A stretch of 64,000 nt of DNA from an uncultured Oscillospiraceae bacterium (GCA_944387015.1 CALXDH010000006.1:21046-85045), one strand, 5' to 3'; counted from the first letter of the stretch, positions 37,447-46,567 are shown. The notes: a model not told the origin generated them from the letters alone. Program-made: numbers and translations.

Positions 37447-38461
37447 CGCCGGTTCCCTCCTGTTCTGCGTCGGTGGTCTGGACTGCCGCCTCATCCGGTG
37501 TGTCTGCCAGCAGGGCTGCGGCCTGGGCGGCCACGGCGTCGTCCTCGTCCGTCAGGTCCAAAAAGACCTCTTCCAGCGTGGCGGTCTTGGGCCGCATCTC
37601 CAAAATGGGCTGGCGGGCCTGGGCAAAGGCGTAGAACAGCGCCTCCCGGGCGTCGCCGTCGGCGGAGATCATCATTTTCACAGTGTCTCCCTCCTGCTGG
37701 GCCTCGCAGGAGGTGATGCCGTCCACCGTGAGCACCGTGGAACGGACCGCCTCCGCCGAGCCCCGCACAGAAAGTTCCAGCGCGCCGCCGGCAGAGAGCT
37801 TTTCCTCCAGGGCCTCCGGCGTGTCGCAGGCCATCACCTTGCCCTTGCGCAGGATCAGTACGTGGTCGCACATCGCCCGGATCTCCGAGAGGATATGGCT
37901 GCTCAAAAGCACGGTGTGCTCCTTGGCCAGGTGCCGGATCAGCGAGCGGATCTCCACCACCTGCTTGGGGTCCAGGCCAACGGTGGGCTCGTCGAGGATG
38001 ATGATGGGAGGAAAGCCCAAAATGGCCTGGGCCAGGCCCACCCGCTGCCGATAGCCCTTGGAGAGGTTGCGGATCAGCCGCTCCGCCTGTCCGTTCAGGT
38101 GGGTCAGGGACAGCACCTCATCCAGATCCTCTTTCCGCCGCTCCGCCGGCAGCTTTTTCAGCTCCGCGCAGAACCGCAGATACTCCAGCACCGTCATATC
38201 GGGATACAGCGGCGGGATCTCCGGCAGGTAGCCCACGCACTTGCGGGCGGCTTCCGGCTCTTCCAGAATGTTGTGGCCCTGGATGAGCACGTCTCCCTCC
38301 GTGGCGGCCAGATAGCCGGTCATGATGTTCATGGTGGTGGACTTTCCGGCGCCGTTGGGCCCCAGCAGGCCGAATACCTGCCCGTCCTCCACGGTAAAGC
38401 TCAGGTGATCCACCGCGCAGTGGTTCCCGTACCGCTTTACGAGATTTTTGACCTCGATCAT
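37430..38461 (-). CDS. ABC transporter ATP-binding protein, GldA/CcmA type
   Basis: A 343-residue ATPase. Walker A is GLLGPNGAGKSTTM (about 34-47), the signature is LSKGYRQRVGLAQA, Walker B is PIIILDEPTVGLD and the H-loop is LLSSHILSE. A ~110-residue C-terminal extension follows, ending in an acidic tail. The start ATG 38461 has GGAGG. First gene of the exporter cassette (ATPase, permease, GldG-like, DUF4340, regulator, kinase), all on the minus strand. A TATACT at 38560-38555 is a candidate -10, but no good -35 is seen. Confidence 0.92.
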   Translation of the reverse strand: MIEVKNLVKRYGNHCAVDHLSFTVEDGQVFGLLGPNGAGKSTTMNIMTGYLAATEGDVLIQGHNILEEPEAARKCVGYLPEIPPLYPDMTVLEYLRFCAELKKLPAERRKEDLDEVLSLTHLNGQAERLIRNLSKGYRQRVGLAQAILGFPPIIILDEPTVGLDPKQVVEIRSLIRHLAKEHTVLLSSHILSEIRAMCDHVLILRKGKVMACDTPEALEEKLSAGGALELSVRGSAEAVRSTVLTVDGITSCEAQQEGDTVKMMISADGDAREALFYAFAQARQPILEMRPKTATLEEVFLDLTDEDDAVAAQAAALLADTPDEAAVQTTDAEQEGTGDESDL

Positions 38462-38718
38462 ACAAACCTCCATGCGCCCGCAGGCGCCTTGATCTGAAAC
38501 TGCCCTTTCCTCAGGGCGGGGAGAAGACGGTCCTCTCCTCCTTTTACAGATGTGAGTATAGACAGGGAATCTGAAATCCACCTGAAAGGAACATCTTCAC
38601 AAACTGTTCAAAATTTTTCAAGATTGTTTTTAACTTTCGGGGATACACTAAAGCCATCCTCCAAGGAGGAACAAGCAAAAGCCCCTCTCTTTTCATTTTC
38701 TTCTTTCTCTCTCCAAAA

Positions 38719-38939
38719 GCAGCAGGCCTCCGGATTTCCGGAGGCCTGCTGCACCCTGTCAAAAACCTTTTGACAGGGTGCACAAGTTTTCAGAACTTAC
38801 TCCAGTTCTGAAAACTTCTGATTCAAAGCGAAAGACACCCTTCCTGGGTTTCTTTCGCAACTATCTTCCTTCCCGTCATTCCAGCGTCACATTTATATAA
38901 TTTGGCTCGCAGGCCTCCGGATTTCCGGAGGCCTGCTGC
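38719..38939. repeat. Array of perfect hairpins bracketed by a repeated palindrome
   Basis: Hairpin 1 (38719-38752): 15-bp stem ending CCTCCGG/CCGGAGG, loop ATTT. Hairpin 2 (38750-38782): TGCACCCTGTCAAAA/TTTTGACAGGGTGCA, 3-nt loop. Hairpin 3 (38784-38817): AAGTTTTCAGAACT and its complement, 6-nt loop. Hairpin 4 (38828-38858): GCGAAAGA ... TCTTTCGC with one mismatch. Hairpin 5 (38909-38936) repeats hairpin 1. The 31 bp at 38722-38752 and 38909-38939 are identical. Confidence 0.93.
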
Positions 38940-39043
38940 TTTCCGTTTCTCAGTCAGTTTGCCCGGATTTTGCGGGAAAATCGTCCACATCTGTAAAAAA
39001 GTTATAAAGATCTCCTGCTTTTTTGTTTTTCCGGGGGTTTTTC

Positions 39044-39072
39044 TTGCAAAACTCCATAACCTCCTATATAAT
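39044..39072 (+). promoter_or_regulatory. Promoter of the [FeFe] hydrogenase gene
   Basis: TTGCAA (39044-39049), 17-bp spacer, TATAAT (39067-39072), 66 bp before the start codon. Confidence 0.85.
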
Positions 39073-39137
39073 AATTCCGCGAATTTTTCAGTAACCGATC
39101 AGAATGCGACTGCCGGTGAAACAGGAGGAAAAGGACT

Positions 39138-40655
39138 ATGAGAGGTGTACACAGCGCGGTGGATGACATCCGCCGGAATGTCTTTACGGAGGTAGCCCGT
39201 CTTGCCTATGAGGGCGGAGATCTGAACCGGGTGGATATGATCCCCTATAAGATCGTCCCCGGCGAGGTGGCAAGACATCGCCACGACGTGTTTTTGGAGC
39301 GGGCCATCGTGCAGGAGCGGGTCCGGCTGGCCCTGGGCATGAGCCTGCAGCCTGCCGGTGAGCAGTCTCCCGTCAGCGCCCAGATCCAGGAAGCCGCCAC
39401 GGACCAGAAGTATTTTGAAGAGCCTCTGGTCAATATCATCCCCTTTGCCTGCAATGCCTGCCCTCCCAAGCAGATCCGTATCACGGACAGCTGCCAGGGC
39501 TGCATCTCCCACCCCTGCATGAACGTCTGCCCCAAGGACGCCATTTATCTCGACGAGAACAAGCACTGCCACATTGACCAGAGCAAGTGCATCAAGTGCG
39601 GCAAGTGCTTCAACCAGTGCCCCTACCGGGCCATCAGCAAGATCGAGCGCCCCTGCGCCGCCGCCTGCGGCATGGACGCCATCGAGTCCGATGAGCTGGG
39701 CCGGGCCAAGATCAACTACGACAAGTGCGTCTCCTGCGGCATGTGCCTGGTGAACTGCCCCTTCGCCGCCATTGCCGACAAGAGCCAGATCTTCCAGGTC
39801 ATCAACGCCATGCAGCGCAACGATGAGGTCATCGCCTGCGTGGCCCCCGCCTTCGTGGGCCAGTTCGGCAAGGAGGCCACCCCCGCAAAGCTCAAGGCCG
39901 CCATGCGCATCCTGGGCTTCACCGACGTGGTGGAAGTGGCCATCGGCGCGGACCTTTGCACCGTGGAGGAGGCCCATGACTTCCTGGAGAACGTTCCGGC
40001 CAAGCAGCCCTTCATGGGCACGTCCTGCTGCCCCGCCTGGTCTGTGATGGCCAAGAAGCTCTTCCCCCAGTTCAAGGACTATATCTCCATGGCCCTGACC
40101 CCCATGGTCATCACCGCCCGCATGGTGAAGAAGGACCACCCCAACGCCCGGATCTGCTTCATCGGCCCCTGCGCCGCCAAGAAGCTGGAGGCAAACCGCA
40201 AGTCCGTCCGCTCCGACGTGGACTATGTTCTCACCTTTGAGGAGCTCCAGGGCATGTTCGACGCCAAGGAGATCGACTTTGCCGCCATCGAGGCTGATCC
40301 CACAGACGACATGAGCGAGGGCACCGGCATGGGCCGTGGCTTTGCCGTGGGCGGCGGCGTGGCCGCTGCCGTGGTGGAGGCCATCAGCCACATCGATCCC
40401 GACCGCGAGGTGAAGATCGAGTACGGCGACGGCCTGCGGGAGTGCAAGAAGATGCTGATGATGGCCAAGGCCGGAAAGCGGGACGGCTATTTGCTGGAGG
40501 GCATGGCCTGCCCCGGCGGCTGCGTGGCCGGCGCCGGCACCATCACCCCGGTGAAGGAGAGCGCCGTCAACGTGGACCGGTTCAAGAAGGCCGCTCCCGA
40601 GCTCAGCTGCACCAACAGCCCGTTCATCAACCGTTTGAAAGAAGTGGAAGAATAA
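39138..40655 (+). CDS. Monomeric [FeFe] hydrogenase, group B-like
   Basis: A 505-residue protein. After a ~100-residue N-terminal region come Cys-rich iron-sulfur segments: CNACPPKQIRITDSCQGC (105-122), CIKCGKCFNQCP (151-162) and CVSCGMCLVNCP (197-208). The H-cluster domain follows with L1 TSCCPAW (295-301), L2 GPCAAKK (344-350) and L3 EGMACPGGCVAGAG (454-467). The TSCCPxW/GPCxAKK variants are those of group B monomeric hydrogenases of anaerobic Firmicutes, thought to exchange electrons with ferredoxin. No partner subunit or HydEFG maturase is in the window. AGGAGG precedes the ATG. Confidence 0.92.
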   Translation: MRGVHSAVDDIRRNVFTEVARLAYEGGDLNRVDMIPYKIVPGEVARHRHDVFLERAIVQERVRLALGMSLQPAGEQSPVSAQIQEAATDQKYFEEPLVNIIPFACNACPPKQIRITDSCQGCISHPCMNVCPKDAIYLDENKHCHIDQSKCIKCGKCFNQCPYRAISKIERPCAAACGMDAIESDELGRAKINYDKCVSCGMCLVNCPFAAIADKSQIFQVINAMQRNDEVIACVAPAFVGQFGKEATPAKLKAAMRILGFTDVVEVAIGADLCTVEEAHDFLENVPAKQPFMGTSCCPAWSVMAKKLFPQFKDYISMALTPMVITARMVKKDHPNARICFIGPCAAKKLEANRKSVRSDVDYVLTFEELQGMFDAKEIDFAAIEADPTDDMSEGTGMGRGFAVGGGVAAAVVEAISHIDPDREVKIEYGDGLRECKKMLMMAKAGKRDGYLLEGMACPGGCVAGAGTITPVKESAVNVDRFKKAAPELSCTNSPFINRLKEVEE

Positions 40656-40661
40656 CCCCCC

Positions 40662-40700
40662 CGCGGCCGGACAGGCAATGTCCGGCCGCGATTCTTTTTT
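40662..40700 (+). terminator. Hydrogenase terminator
   Basis: CGCGGCCGGACA-ggcaa-TGTCCGGCCGCG, a 12-bp stem followed by ATTCTTTTTT. Confidence 0.9.
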
Positions 40701-40702
40701 GC

Positions 40703-40910
40703 ATAAATAATTTACGAAAAAATTGTGCAAGTCGACATTAACCACGAAAAATTTACGTACGAAAAAATAAAAAGCAAAGTTTTTTCCTAGAGCTTCGAAT
40801 ATTTTTCTATCGTTTTTTCATGTTTGGAGGATTAGAATAGGGACAACATCGGGCAAAGAGCGTCCCTTCCGGGACAGTGATCGGCCCTGAAATTAACAGG
40901 AGGAACAAAG
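40703..40910 (+). promoter_or_regulatory. mglB leader region
   Basis: About 200 bp of very AT-rich DNA. It has a near-repeated motif (AATTTACGAAAAAAT at 40709; AATTTACGTACGAAAAAAT at ~40749), a TAGAAT hexamer near 40833 as a possible -10, and a small GTCCC/GGGAC hairpin in the leader. The repeated motif could be a regulator site. I could not place a convincing -35. Confidence 0.45.
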
Positions 40911-42029
40911 ATGAAGAAGTTTCTTGCACTCATCCTGGCTCTCGTCATGAGCCTGTCCCTGGTGGCCTGCGGCAGCGAGGAGACCACGGACGAGGGAGCG
41001 ACTGACGGCGATACCGCAGCCAGTGAGCTGAACGTCGGCGTGTTCTATTACAACTATTCCGATGCGTACATCACCACCGTCCGCAACGCCATGGACGGTC
41101 TGCTGGAAGAAGCCGGCATCACCTACAACAACTATGACGGCGCTGGCAACCAGGCCACTCAGCTGGACCAGATCAACACCGCCATCTCCAACGGCGCCAA
41201 TCTGCTGGTTGTGAACATCGTGGAGACCTCTTCTCCCGACGCTGCCCAGCAGGCCTGCGATGCCGCCAAGAACGCCGGCATCCCCATCATCTTCTTCAAC
41301 CGCGAGGTTGAAAACAGCGTGGTCGACAGCTATGAGAACTGCGCCTTCGTCGGCACCGACGCCGCCGAGGCCGGCCACATGCAGGGCGAGATGATCGGCA
41401 ACTACCTGCTGGAGAACTACGACGCGGTTGACCTGAACGGCGACGGCACCATCTCCTACGTTCTGTTCAAGGGCCAGGAGGGCAACAAGGAAGCCGAGTA
41501 CCGCACCCAGTATTCCGTCGAGGACGCCGACGCCATCCTGACCGAGGCTGGCAAGCCCGCTCTGTCCTTCTATGATGCCAACAACACCTCCAAGTACCTG
41601 GTGGATACCACCGGCAACTGGTCCTCTCAGGCTGCTACCGACTACATGAACACCATCCTGGCCGCTTACTCTGAGGCCAGCGGCAACATGGTGGAGCTGG
41701 TCATCGCCAACAACGACGGCATGGCCGAGGGTGCCATCGCTGCTCTGCAGGCCGCCGGCTACAACACCGGTGAGGAAGGCAGCACTACCATCCCCGTCTA
41801 CGGCGTGGACGCCATGGACTCCGCCGTCCAGAAGATCGAGAACGGCCAGATGACCGGTACCGTCAAGCAGGACGCCGAGGGCATGGCCAACACCATCATG
41901 ACTCTGGTCAACAACATCAACACCGGCGCTGCCCTGATGGACAACACCACTGACTTCGTGGTGGACAGCGACTGCGCCAAGATCCGCGTGCCTTACGCCA
42001 TGGTCACTTCCGAGGAAGCTGCGGCCTGA
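40911..42029 (+). CDS. mglB: Galactose/glucose ABC transporter substrate-binding lipoprotein
   Basis: A 372-residue lipoprotein with lipobox LVAC (Cys-20), then an acidic linker and a type I periplasmic binding fold. The calcium-loop motif DLNGDGTIS, followed by YVLFKGQEGNKEAEYRTQYSV, closely follows E. coli MglB (DLNKDGQIQ ... KGEPGHPDAEART). ELVIANNDGMAEGAIAAL and VYGVDAMDSAV are further MglB blocks. It delivers D-galactose/D-glucose or galactosides to MglAC. It precedes mglA, separated by two hairpins. AGGAGG precedes the ATG. Confidence 0.93.
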   Translation: MKKFLALILALVMSLSLVACGSEETTDEGATDGDTAASELNVGVFYYNYSDAYITTVRNAMDGLLEEAGITYNNYDGAGNQATQLDQINTAISNGANLLVVNIVETSSPDAAQQACDAAKNAGIPIIFFNREVENSVVDSYENCAFVGTDAAEAGHMQGEMIGNYLLENYDAVDLNGDGTISYVLFKGQEGNKEAEYRTQYSVEDADAILTEAGKPALSFYDANNTSKYLVDTTGNWSSQAATDYMNTILAAYSEASGNMVELVIANNDGMAEGAIAALQAAGYNTGEEGSTTIPVYGVDAMDSAVQKIENGQMTGTVKQDAEGMANTIMTLVNNINTGAALMDNTTDFVVDSDCAKIRVPYAMVTSEEAAA

Positions 42030-42067
42030 TCGGCAGGCAGCGCCCCAGTCTGAACTATGAGCAGAGA

Positions 42068-42101
42068 GCGGGGCTGTCGAGCATCGACAGCCCCGCCTTT
42101 T
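42068..42101 (+). terminator. Intercistronic terminator/attenuator after mglB
   Basis: GCGGGGCTGTCGA-gca-TCGACAGCCCCGC (13 bp) followed by CTTTT. Leaky termination here would give more binding protein than membrane components. Confidence 0.8.
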
Positions 42102-42124
42102 CACACATGGAGCAGGAGCCCCTG

Positions 42125-42153
42125 CCTGAGCGGCATTCTCCGTGCCGCTCAGG
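42125..42153 (+). other. Second hairpin between mglB and mglA
   Basis: CCTGAGCGGCA-ttctccg-TGCCGCTCAGG, an 11-bp stem with no T run; probably protects the upstream mRNA 3' end or shapes the mglA leader. Confidence 0.6.
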
Positions 42154-42198
42154 CGGAAGCTCCCCCATAAAAGTACGTGTAAAGGAGGAGAAAACGAT

Positions 42199-43698
42199 AT
42201 GGATCAGCCGGCATTGCTGGAAATGAGAAACATCTGCAAGTCGTTTCCCGGCGTCAAAGCCCTGGACAATGTCTCCCTGACCGTCCGGCCCGGCACCGTC
42301 CACGCCCTGATGGGAGAGAACGGCGCGGGCAAATCCACGCTGATGAAGTGCCTCTTCGGCATCTATTCCAAGGACAGCGGCACCATCACCCTGGAGGGGA
42401 AGGAAGTCAACTTCAAAAGCTCCAAGGAGGCCATGGAAAACGGCGTTGCCATGGTGCATCAGGAGCTCAACCAGGCCCTGACCCGCACCGTCACCGACAA
42501 CCTCTGGCTGGGCCGTTACCCCAAGGTGGGCGGCATCATGGTCAGCGAAGGGACCATGCGCAAGCGCACCAAAGAGATCTTCGATCAGCTGGAGGTCCAC
42601 GTGGACCCCAAAGCCATCATGTCCACCATGCCCGTTTCCCAGCGGCAGATGGTGGAGATCGCCAAGGCCGTCAGCTACGACGCCAAGGTCATCGTCTTCG
42701 ACGAACCCACTTCCTCCCTGACGGAGACCGAGGTGGAGCACCTGTTCCGCATCATCAACATGCTGCGGGATAAGGGCTGCGGCATCATTTACATCTCTCA
42801 CAAGATGGAGGAGATCCTCCGCATCAGCGATGAGGTCACCATCATGCGGGACGGCCAGTATGTGGCCACCAAGCCCGCCAAGGATCTGACCATGGAGGAG
42901 ATCATCCGGCTGATGGTGGGCCGTGAGCTCACCAACCGCTTCCCCCCCAAGGAGAACGTCCCCGGCGAGACCATTCTGGAGGTGGAGCACCTCTCCGGCA
43001 AGTACACCCGCCTCCAGGAGGCCTCCTTCCAGCTGCGCGCCGGTGAGATCCTGGGCATCGCGGGTCTGGACGGCTCCGGCCGTACCGAGGTGCTGGAGAA
43101 CCTCTTCGGCTCCATGACCAAGGCCAGCGGCACCATCCGCCTCCACGGCAAGGAGATCAAAAACCGCAATCCCCGGGAGTCCATCAAAAACGGCTTCGCC
43201 CTTCTGACGGAGGAGCGCCGTGCCACCGGTATCTTCGGCATCCGGGACATTTTGGACAACACCGTTATCTCCAATCTGAAGAGCTATCTGATGGGCGGCA
43301 TCTGCCTCTCCGACAAGAAGATGCGTCAGGATACGGACTGGGCCATCCAGGCCATGCGCATCAAGACGCCCAGCCAGAAGACCCAGATCCGCTCCCTTTC
43401 CGGCGGCAACCAGCAGAAGGTCATCATCGGCCGGTGGCTTCTCACCAAGCCGGAGGTGCTGCTGCTGGACGAGCCCACCCGCGGCATCGACGTGGGCGCC
43501 AAGTACGAGATCTACGAGCTGATCATCAACCTGGCAAAGGAAGGCAAGGGCGTCATCATGGTGTCCTCCGAGATGCCGGAGCTGCTGGGGGTGTGTGACC
43601 GGATCCTGGTCATGTCCGGCGGTCAGCTGGCCGGCGAAGTGGATGCCAAGACCACCAGCCAGGAGGAGATCCTGACGCTGGCTGCCAAATACGTGTAA
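42199..43698 (+). CDS. mglA: Galactose/methyl galactoside import ATP-binding protein
   Basis: A 499-residue ATPase with two fused nucleotide-binding domains, as in all MglA/RbsA proteins. Domain 1 has Walker [13 protein letters not shown], a degenerate signature [12 protein letters not shown] and Walker [12 protein letters not shown]. Domain 2 has [13 protein letters not shown] in place of a canonical Walker A (expected for this family), [15 protein letters not shown] and [15 protein letters not shown]. The start ATG 42199 follows AAAGGAGGAG. It energises MglC. Confidence 0.95.
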   Translation: MDQPALLEMRNICKSFPGVKALDNVSLTVRPGTVHALMGENGAGKSTLMKCLFGIYSKDSGTITLEGKEVNFKSSKEAMENGVAMVHQELNQALTRTVTDNLWLGRYPKVGGIMVSEGTMRKRTKEIFDQLEVHVDPKAIMSTMPVSQRQMVEIAKAVSYDAKVIVFDEPTSSLTETEVEHLFRIINMLRDKGCGIIYISHKMEEILRISDEVTIMRDGQYVATKPAKDLTMEEIIRLMVGRELTNRFPPKENVPGETILEVEHLSGKYTRLQEASFQLRAGEILGIAGLDGSGRTEVLENLFGSMTKASGTIRLHGKEIKNRNPRESIKNGFALLTEERRATGIFGIRDILDNTVISNLKSYLMGGICLSDKKMRQDTDWAIQAMRIKTPSQKTQIRSLSGGNQQKVIIGRWLLTKPEVLLLDEPTRGIDVGAKYEIYELIINLAKEGKGVIMVSSEMPELLGVCDRILVMSGGQLAGEVDAKTTSQEEILTLAAKYV

Positions 43699-43715
43699 AA
43701 GAGGGGGAAACACCT

Positions 43716-44789
43716 ATGAGTAAGGAATCCAAGACCATGGAACGGGAAGCTCAGGTGAAGGCCCGGGCGAAAGAGCCCTGGACCGCACGCCGGGTGGGCG
43801 ACCTGATCCTCAATAACGCCCTGATCATCATCATGGTGATCGCGGTCATTTACATCGCCATCGTCAACAAGAACTTCATGAAGCCCGCGTCCATCATCAA
43901 CATCCTGGCCCAGACCTGCGCCTATCTGCCGGTGGCCCTGGGTGTCGGCGGATGCATCGTGCTGACCGGTACCGACCTGAGTGCCGGCCGTATCGTGGGC
44001 CTGACGGCCTGTATCTCCGCCTCCCTGCTGCAGTCTGTGGACGCCGCCAGCAAGATGTGGGTGAACCTGACCCCGCCCAACGTGATCCTGGTGCTGATCC
44101 TGGCCATGGTCATCGGCGGTGCCATCGGCGCCTTCAACGGCTTCTTCGTGGCCAAATTCAAGCTCCATCCCTTCATCGTCACCCTGGCCAGCCAGCTGAT
44201 CGTCTACACCTTCCTGCTGCTGTACGTGAAGGCCGGCAACAACAACGGCATGGCCATCTCGGGCCTTGACAAGTCCTATTCCGGCTTCATCACCGGTTCC
44301 CTGCTGAAGATCGGCGGCACCCCCATCCCCAACTATGTGTGGATCGCCGTGATCTGCACCATCGTGATGTGGTTCATCTGGAACAAGACCACCTTCGGCA
44401 AGAACATGTTCGCTCTGGGCGCCAATGAAGAGGCTGCCCGGGTCTCCGGCGTCAACGTGTTTGCCACCACGCTGATGGTCTTTGCCCTGGCCGGCGCCAT
44501 GTACGCCGTCACCGGCTTCATCGAGGGCGCCCGCGTGGCCTCCAACACCGCCAACACCGGCCTCAACTACGAGTCCGACGCCATCGCGGCCTGCGTCATC
44601 GGCGGCGTCTCCTTCGTCGGCGGCATCGGCAAGATCCGCGGCATCGTCATCGGCGTTCTGATGCTGCGTCTGATCTTCGTTGGCCTGAACATGATCGGCA
44701 TCAACCAGGACCTGTTCTACATCATCAAGGGCGGCATCATCCTCTTTGCCTGCGCCCTGGATATGCGCAAGTATCTGGTCAAGAAGTGA
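43716..44789 (+). CDS. mglC: Galactose/methyl galactoside ABC permease
   Basis: A 357-residue membrane permease of the BPD_transp_2 family, about nine to ten TM helices. Recognisable blocks are LPVALGVGGCIVLTGTDLSAGRIVGL and the EAA-like GGVSFVGGIGKIRG near the C terminus. It starts 17 bp after mglA with GAGGGGGAAAC upstream. Third gene of the mgl importer. A GC-rich hairpin region follows. Confidence 0.94.
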   Translation: MSKESKTMEREAQVKARAKEPWTARRVGDLILNNALIIIMVIAVIYIAIVNKNFMKPASIINILAQTCAYLPVALGVGGCIVLTGTDLSAGRIVGLTACISASLLQSVDAASKMWVNLTPPNVILVLILAMVIGGAIGAFNGFFVAKFKLHPFIVTLASQLIVYTFLLLYVKAGNNNGMAISGLDKSYSGFITGSLLKIGGTPIPNYVWIAVICTIVMWFIWNKTTFGKNMFALGANEEAARVSGVNVFATTLMVFALAGAMYAVTGFIEGARVASNTANTGLNYESDAIAACVIGGVSFVGGIGKIRGIVIGVLMLRLIFVGLNMIGINQDLFYIIKGGIILFACALDMRKYLVKK

Positions 44790-44815
44790 GAAACCGGGGG
44801 ATCGCTTTCCCCTCT

Positions 44816-44870
44816 CCCCCGCCGTCCACCGGGGCGGCGGGGGTGGAATCTCCGCCCGTACGCGGGCGGA
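44816..44870 (+). terminator. Hairpins downstream of mglC
   Basis: CCCCCGCCG ... CGGCGGGGG (44816-44843) and TCCGCCCG-tacg-CGGGCGGA (44851-44870) form strong stems without a clear T run. They may reduce read-through into yesN. Confidence 0.55.
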
Positions 44871-44932
44871 CCCGGGGCATTGGCCCCCGGACCCCTGGGG
44901 GGCACGCACTGGCTGCGCGCCCTCTCTTTTTA

Positions 44933-44961
44933 TTTCCAATCCAGGGGCAATGTGCTATACT
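44933..44961 (+). promoter_or_regulatory. Promoter of the yesN/yesM gene set
   Basis: TTTCCA, 17-bp spacer, TATACT. The -35 is poor, consistent with activator dependence. Confidence 0.6.
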
Positions 44962-44986
44962 GACGGAGAAAAGGATGTGAGAAAAC

Positions 44987-46567
44987 ATGGACCTCTATAA
45001 GGTGCTGCTGGTGGACGACGAGGAGGACATCCGGGTGGGCATCAGTCGGAAAATGGACTGGAGCGGCCTGGGATTTGAACTGGTGGGCGAGGCGGAAAAC
45101 GGCCGGGACGCCCTGGAACTGGCGGAGTCCGTGCAGCCGGACGTGGTCCTGACGGATATCAAGATGCCCTTTATGGACGGGCTGGAGCTGTGCAGCATTT
45201 TGACCAAGCGGCTGCCGGGGTCCAAGTTCGTGGTGTTCTCCGGCTTTGACGATTTTGAGTACGCCAAGCAGGCGGTGCGGATGAACGTCTCGGAGTACAT
45301 CCTTAAGCCCATCAACGCCGCGGAGCTCTCGGCGGTGCTGCAAAAGCTCAAGGAGCAGCTGGACACCGAACGGACGGAGCGGCAGAACCAGGAGACCCTG
45401 CGGGAGCGCTATGAAGAGAGTTTGCCGGTGCTGCGCAGCCTCTTTCTCTCCCGGCTGCTGGAGGGCCGGGTGGACCGGACGGAGGAGCTGGCGGCCCGGT
45501 ACGACGTGGACCTCTCCGGTCCTTCTCTGGCGGCGGCCCTGGTCCATATCCACGCGCCCCAGGAGCGGCGGGAGCTGCTCTCCCTCTCCGTGCAGCAGCT
45601 CTTTGAGGAGAACCTCTCCCTGCCGGGGTGCGTCTGCCGTCCCTTTTTGTACAAGGAGACGGTGGCGCTGCTGGCCTCGCTGCACAGCGAGGTCTCCATC
45701 TACGATTTCATCGCCGCCATCGGCCGGGTCTGCTCCCTTTCGGAGCGGTACCTGGGGGTGAAGCTGACGGTGGGCGTGGGCACCCCCTGCGCCACGCCGG
45801 AGGAGCTGCCCAAATCCGCAGCCGGCGCCCGCAGCGCCCTGGATTACCGGGGGTTGGTGGGCAAGGGCGGCACCATCTACATCGGCGACCTGGAGCCGGA
45901 CGCCGGGGTCCGCCCCGCCTTCGACGAAAACGACGAGCGGGCGGTGACTGCCGCCGTGAAGCTGGGCAGCGCCCAGGAGGTCCGGGACGTGGCCCGGCAG
46001 CTGACGGACAAGCTCCGGGCCTCGGGGCAGTCCATGGCCCAGTGCAACCTCTTTTTTCTGGAGCTTCTCACATGCCTTCTCAAGCTCACCCGCAGTGCCG
46101 GGCTGGAGCTTTCCGAGGTGTTCGGTTCCGGATTCACCGGCGCCGTCCAGGCCACGGACTTCGACACCCCCCAGGCCCTGGAGGACTGGTGCGTGGAGCG
46201 GTGCCTGCGGATCCAGGAGCTGATCCGCCAGCGAAGGACCGATTCCGCCGGGGAACTGGTGCAGCAGGCCAAGCGGTTCATCAACGACCACTATGCCGAA
46301 AGCGACCTCTCCGTGGAGCGGCTGTGCGCCCATCTCCATCTGAGCCCGGCGTACTTCTCCACCCTGTTCAAGCGGGAGGTGGGCATGAGCTTTACCGCCT
46401 ACGTGACGGTGGTGCGGATGGAGGCGGCGGCCACGGCCCTGCGCACCACCGAGGAAAAGACCTACCTCATTGCCCGCAAGTGCGGCTATGACGACCCCAA
46501 CTACTTCAGCTATGTCTTTAAGCGCCATTTCGGCGTGACCCCCACCAAATACCGCGCCGGCGCCTGA
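44987..46567 (+). CDS. YesN-type response regulator with AraC DNA-binding domain
   Basis: A 526-residue regulator. The receiver (1-~125) has VDDEEDIR, phospho-acceptor Asp-54-55 region in PDVVLTDIKMPFMDG, and YILKPI. A long central region (~130-410) resembles the GGDEF-like fold of YesN proteins. The C-terminal AraC domain holds two helix-turn-helices (LSVERLCAHLHLSPAYFSTLFKREVG; YLIARKCGYDDPNYFSYVFKRHFG). It pairs with the YesM kinase encoded next and probably activates sugar uptake genes. Confidence 0.94.
   Translation: MDLYKVLLVDDEEDIRVGISRKMDWSGLGFELVGEAENGRDALELAESVQPDVVLTDIKMPFMDGLELCSILTKRLPGSKFVVFSGFDDFEYAKQAVRMNVSEYILKPINAAELSAVLQKLKEQLDTERTERQNQETLRERYEESLPVLRSLFLSRLLEGRVDRTEELAARYDVDLSGPSLAAALVHIHAPQERRELLSLSVQQLFEENLSLPGCVCRPFLYKETVALLASLHSEVSIYDFIAAIGRVCSLSERYLGVKLTVGVGTPCATPEELPKSAAGARSALDYRGLVGKGGTIYIGDLEPDAGVRPAFDENDERAVTAAVKLGSAQEVRDVARQLTDKLRASGQSMAQCNLFFLELLTCLLKLTRSAGLELSEVFGSGFTGAVQATDFDTPQALEDWCVERCLRIQELIRQRRTDSAGELVQQAKRFINDHYAESDLSVERLCAHLHLSPAYFSTLFKREVGMSFTAYVTVVRMEAAATALRTTEEKTYLIARKCGYDDPNYFSYVFKRHFGVTPTKYRAGA

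Larger units (their letters stand above)
38462..39137. other. 676-bp intergenic region between exporter cassette and hydrogenase
   Basis: No gene is credible here. From left to right it contains a possible exporter promoter, TTCACA/TTCAAA direct repeats at 38596-38612, a five-hairpin array (38719-38939), and the hydrogenase promoter. The DNA is far more AT-rich than the surrounding genes. Confidence 0.75.

Noticed and set aside
38719-38939. Hairpin array as a CRISPR array
   Set aside because: Only one unit is repeated and only twice; the other hairpins differ in sequence and there are no regular spacers or cas genes.
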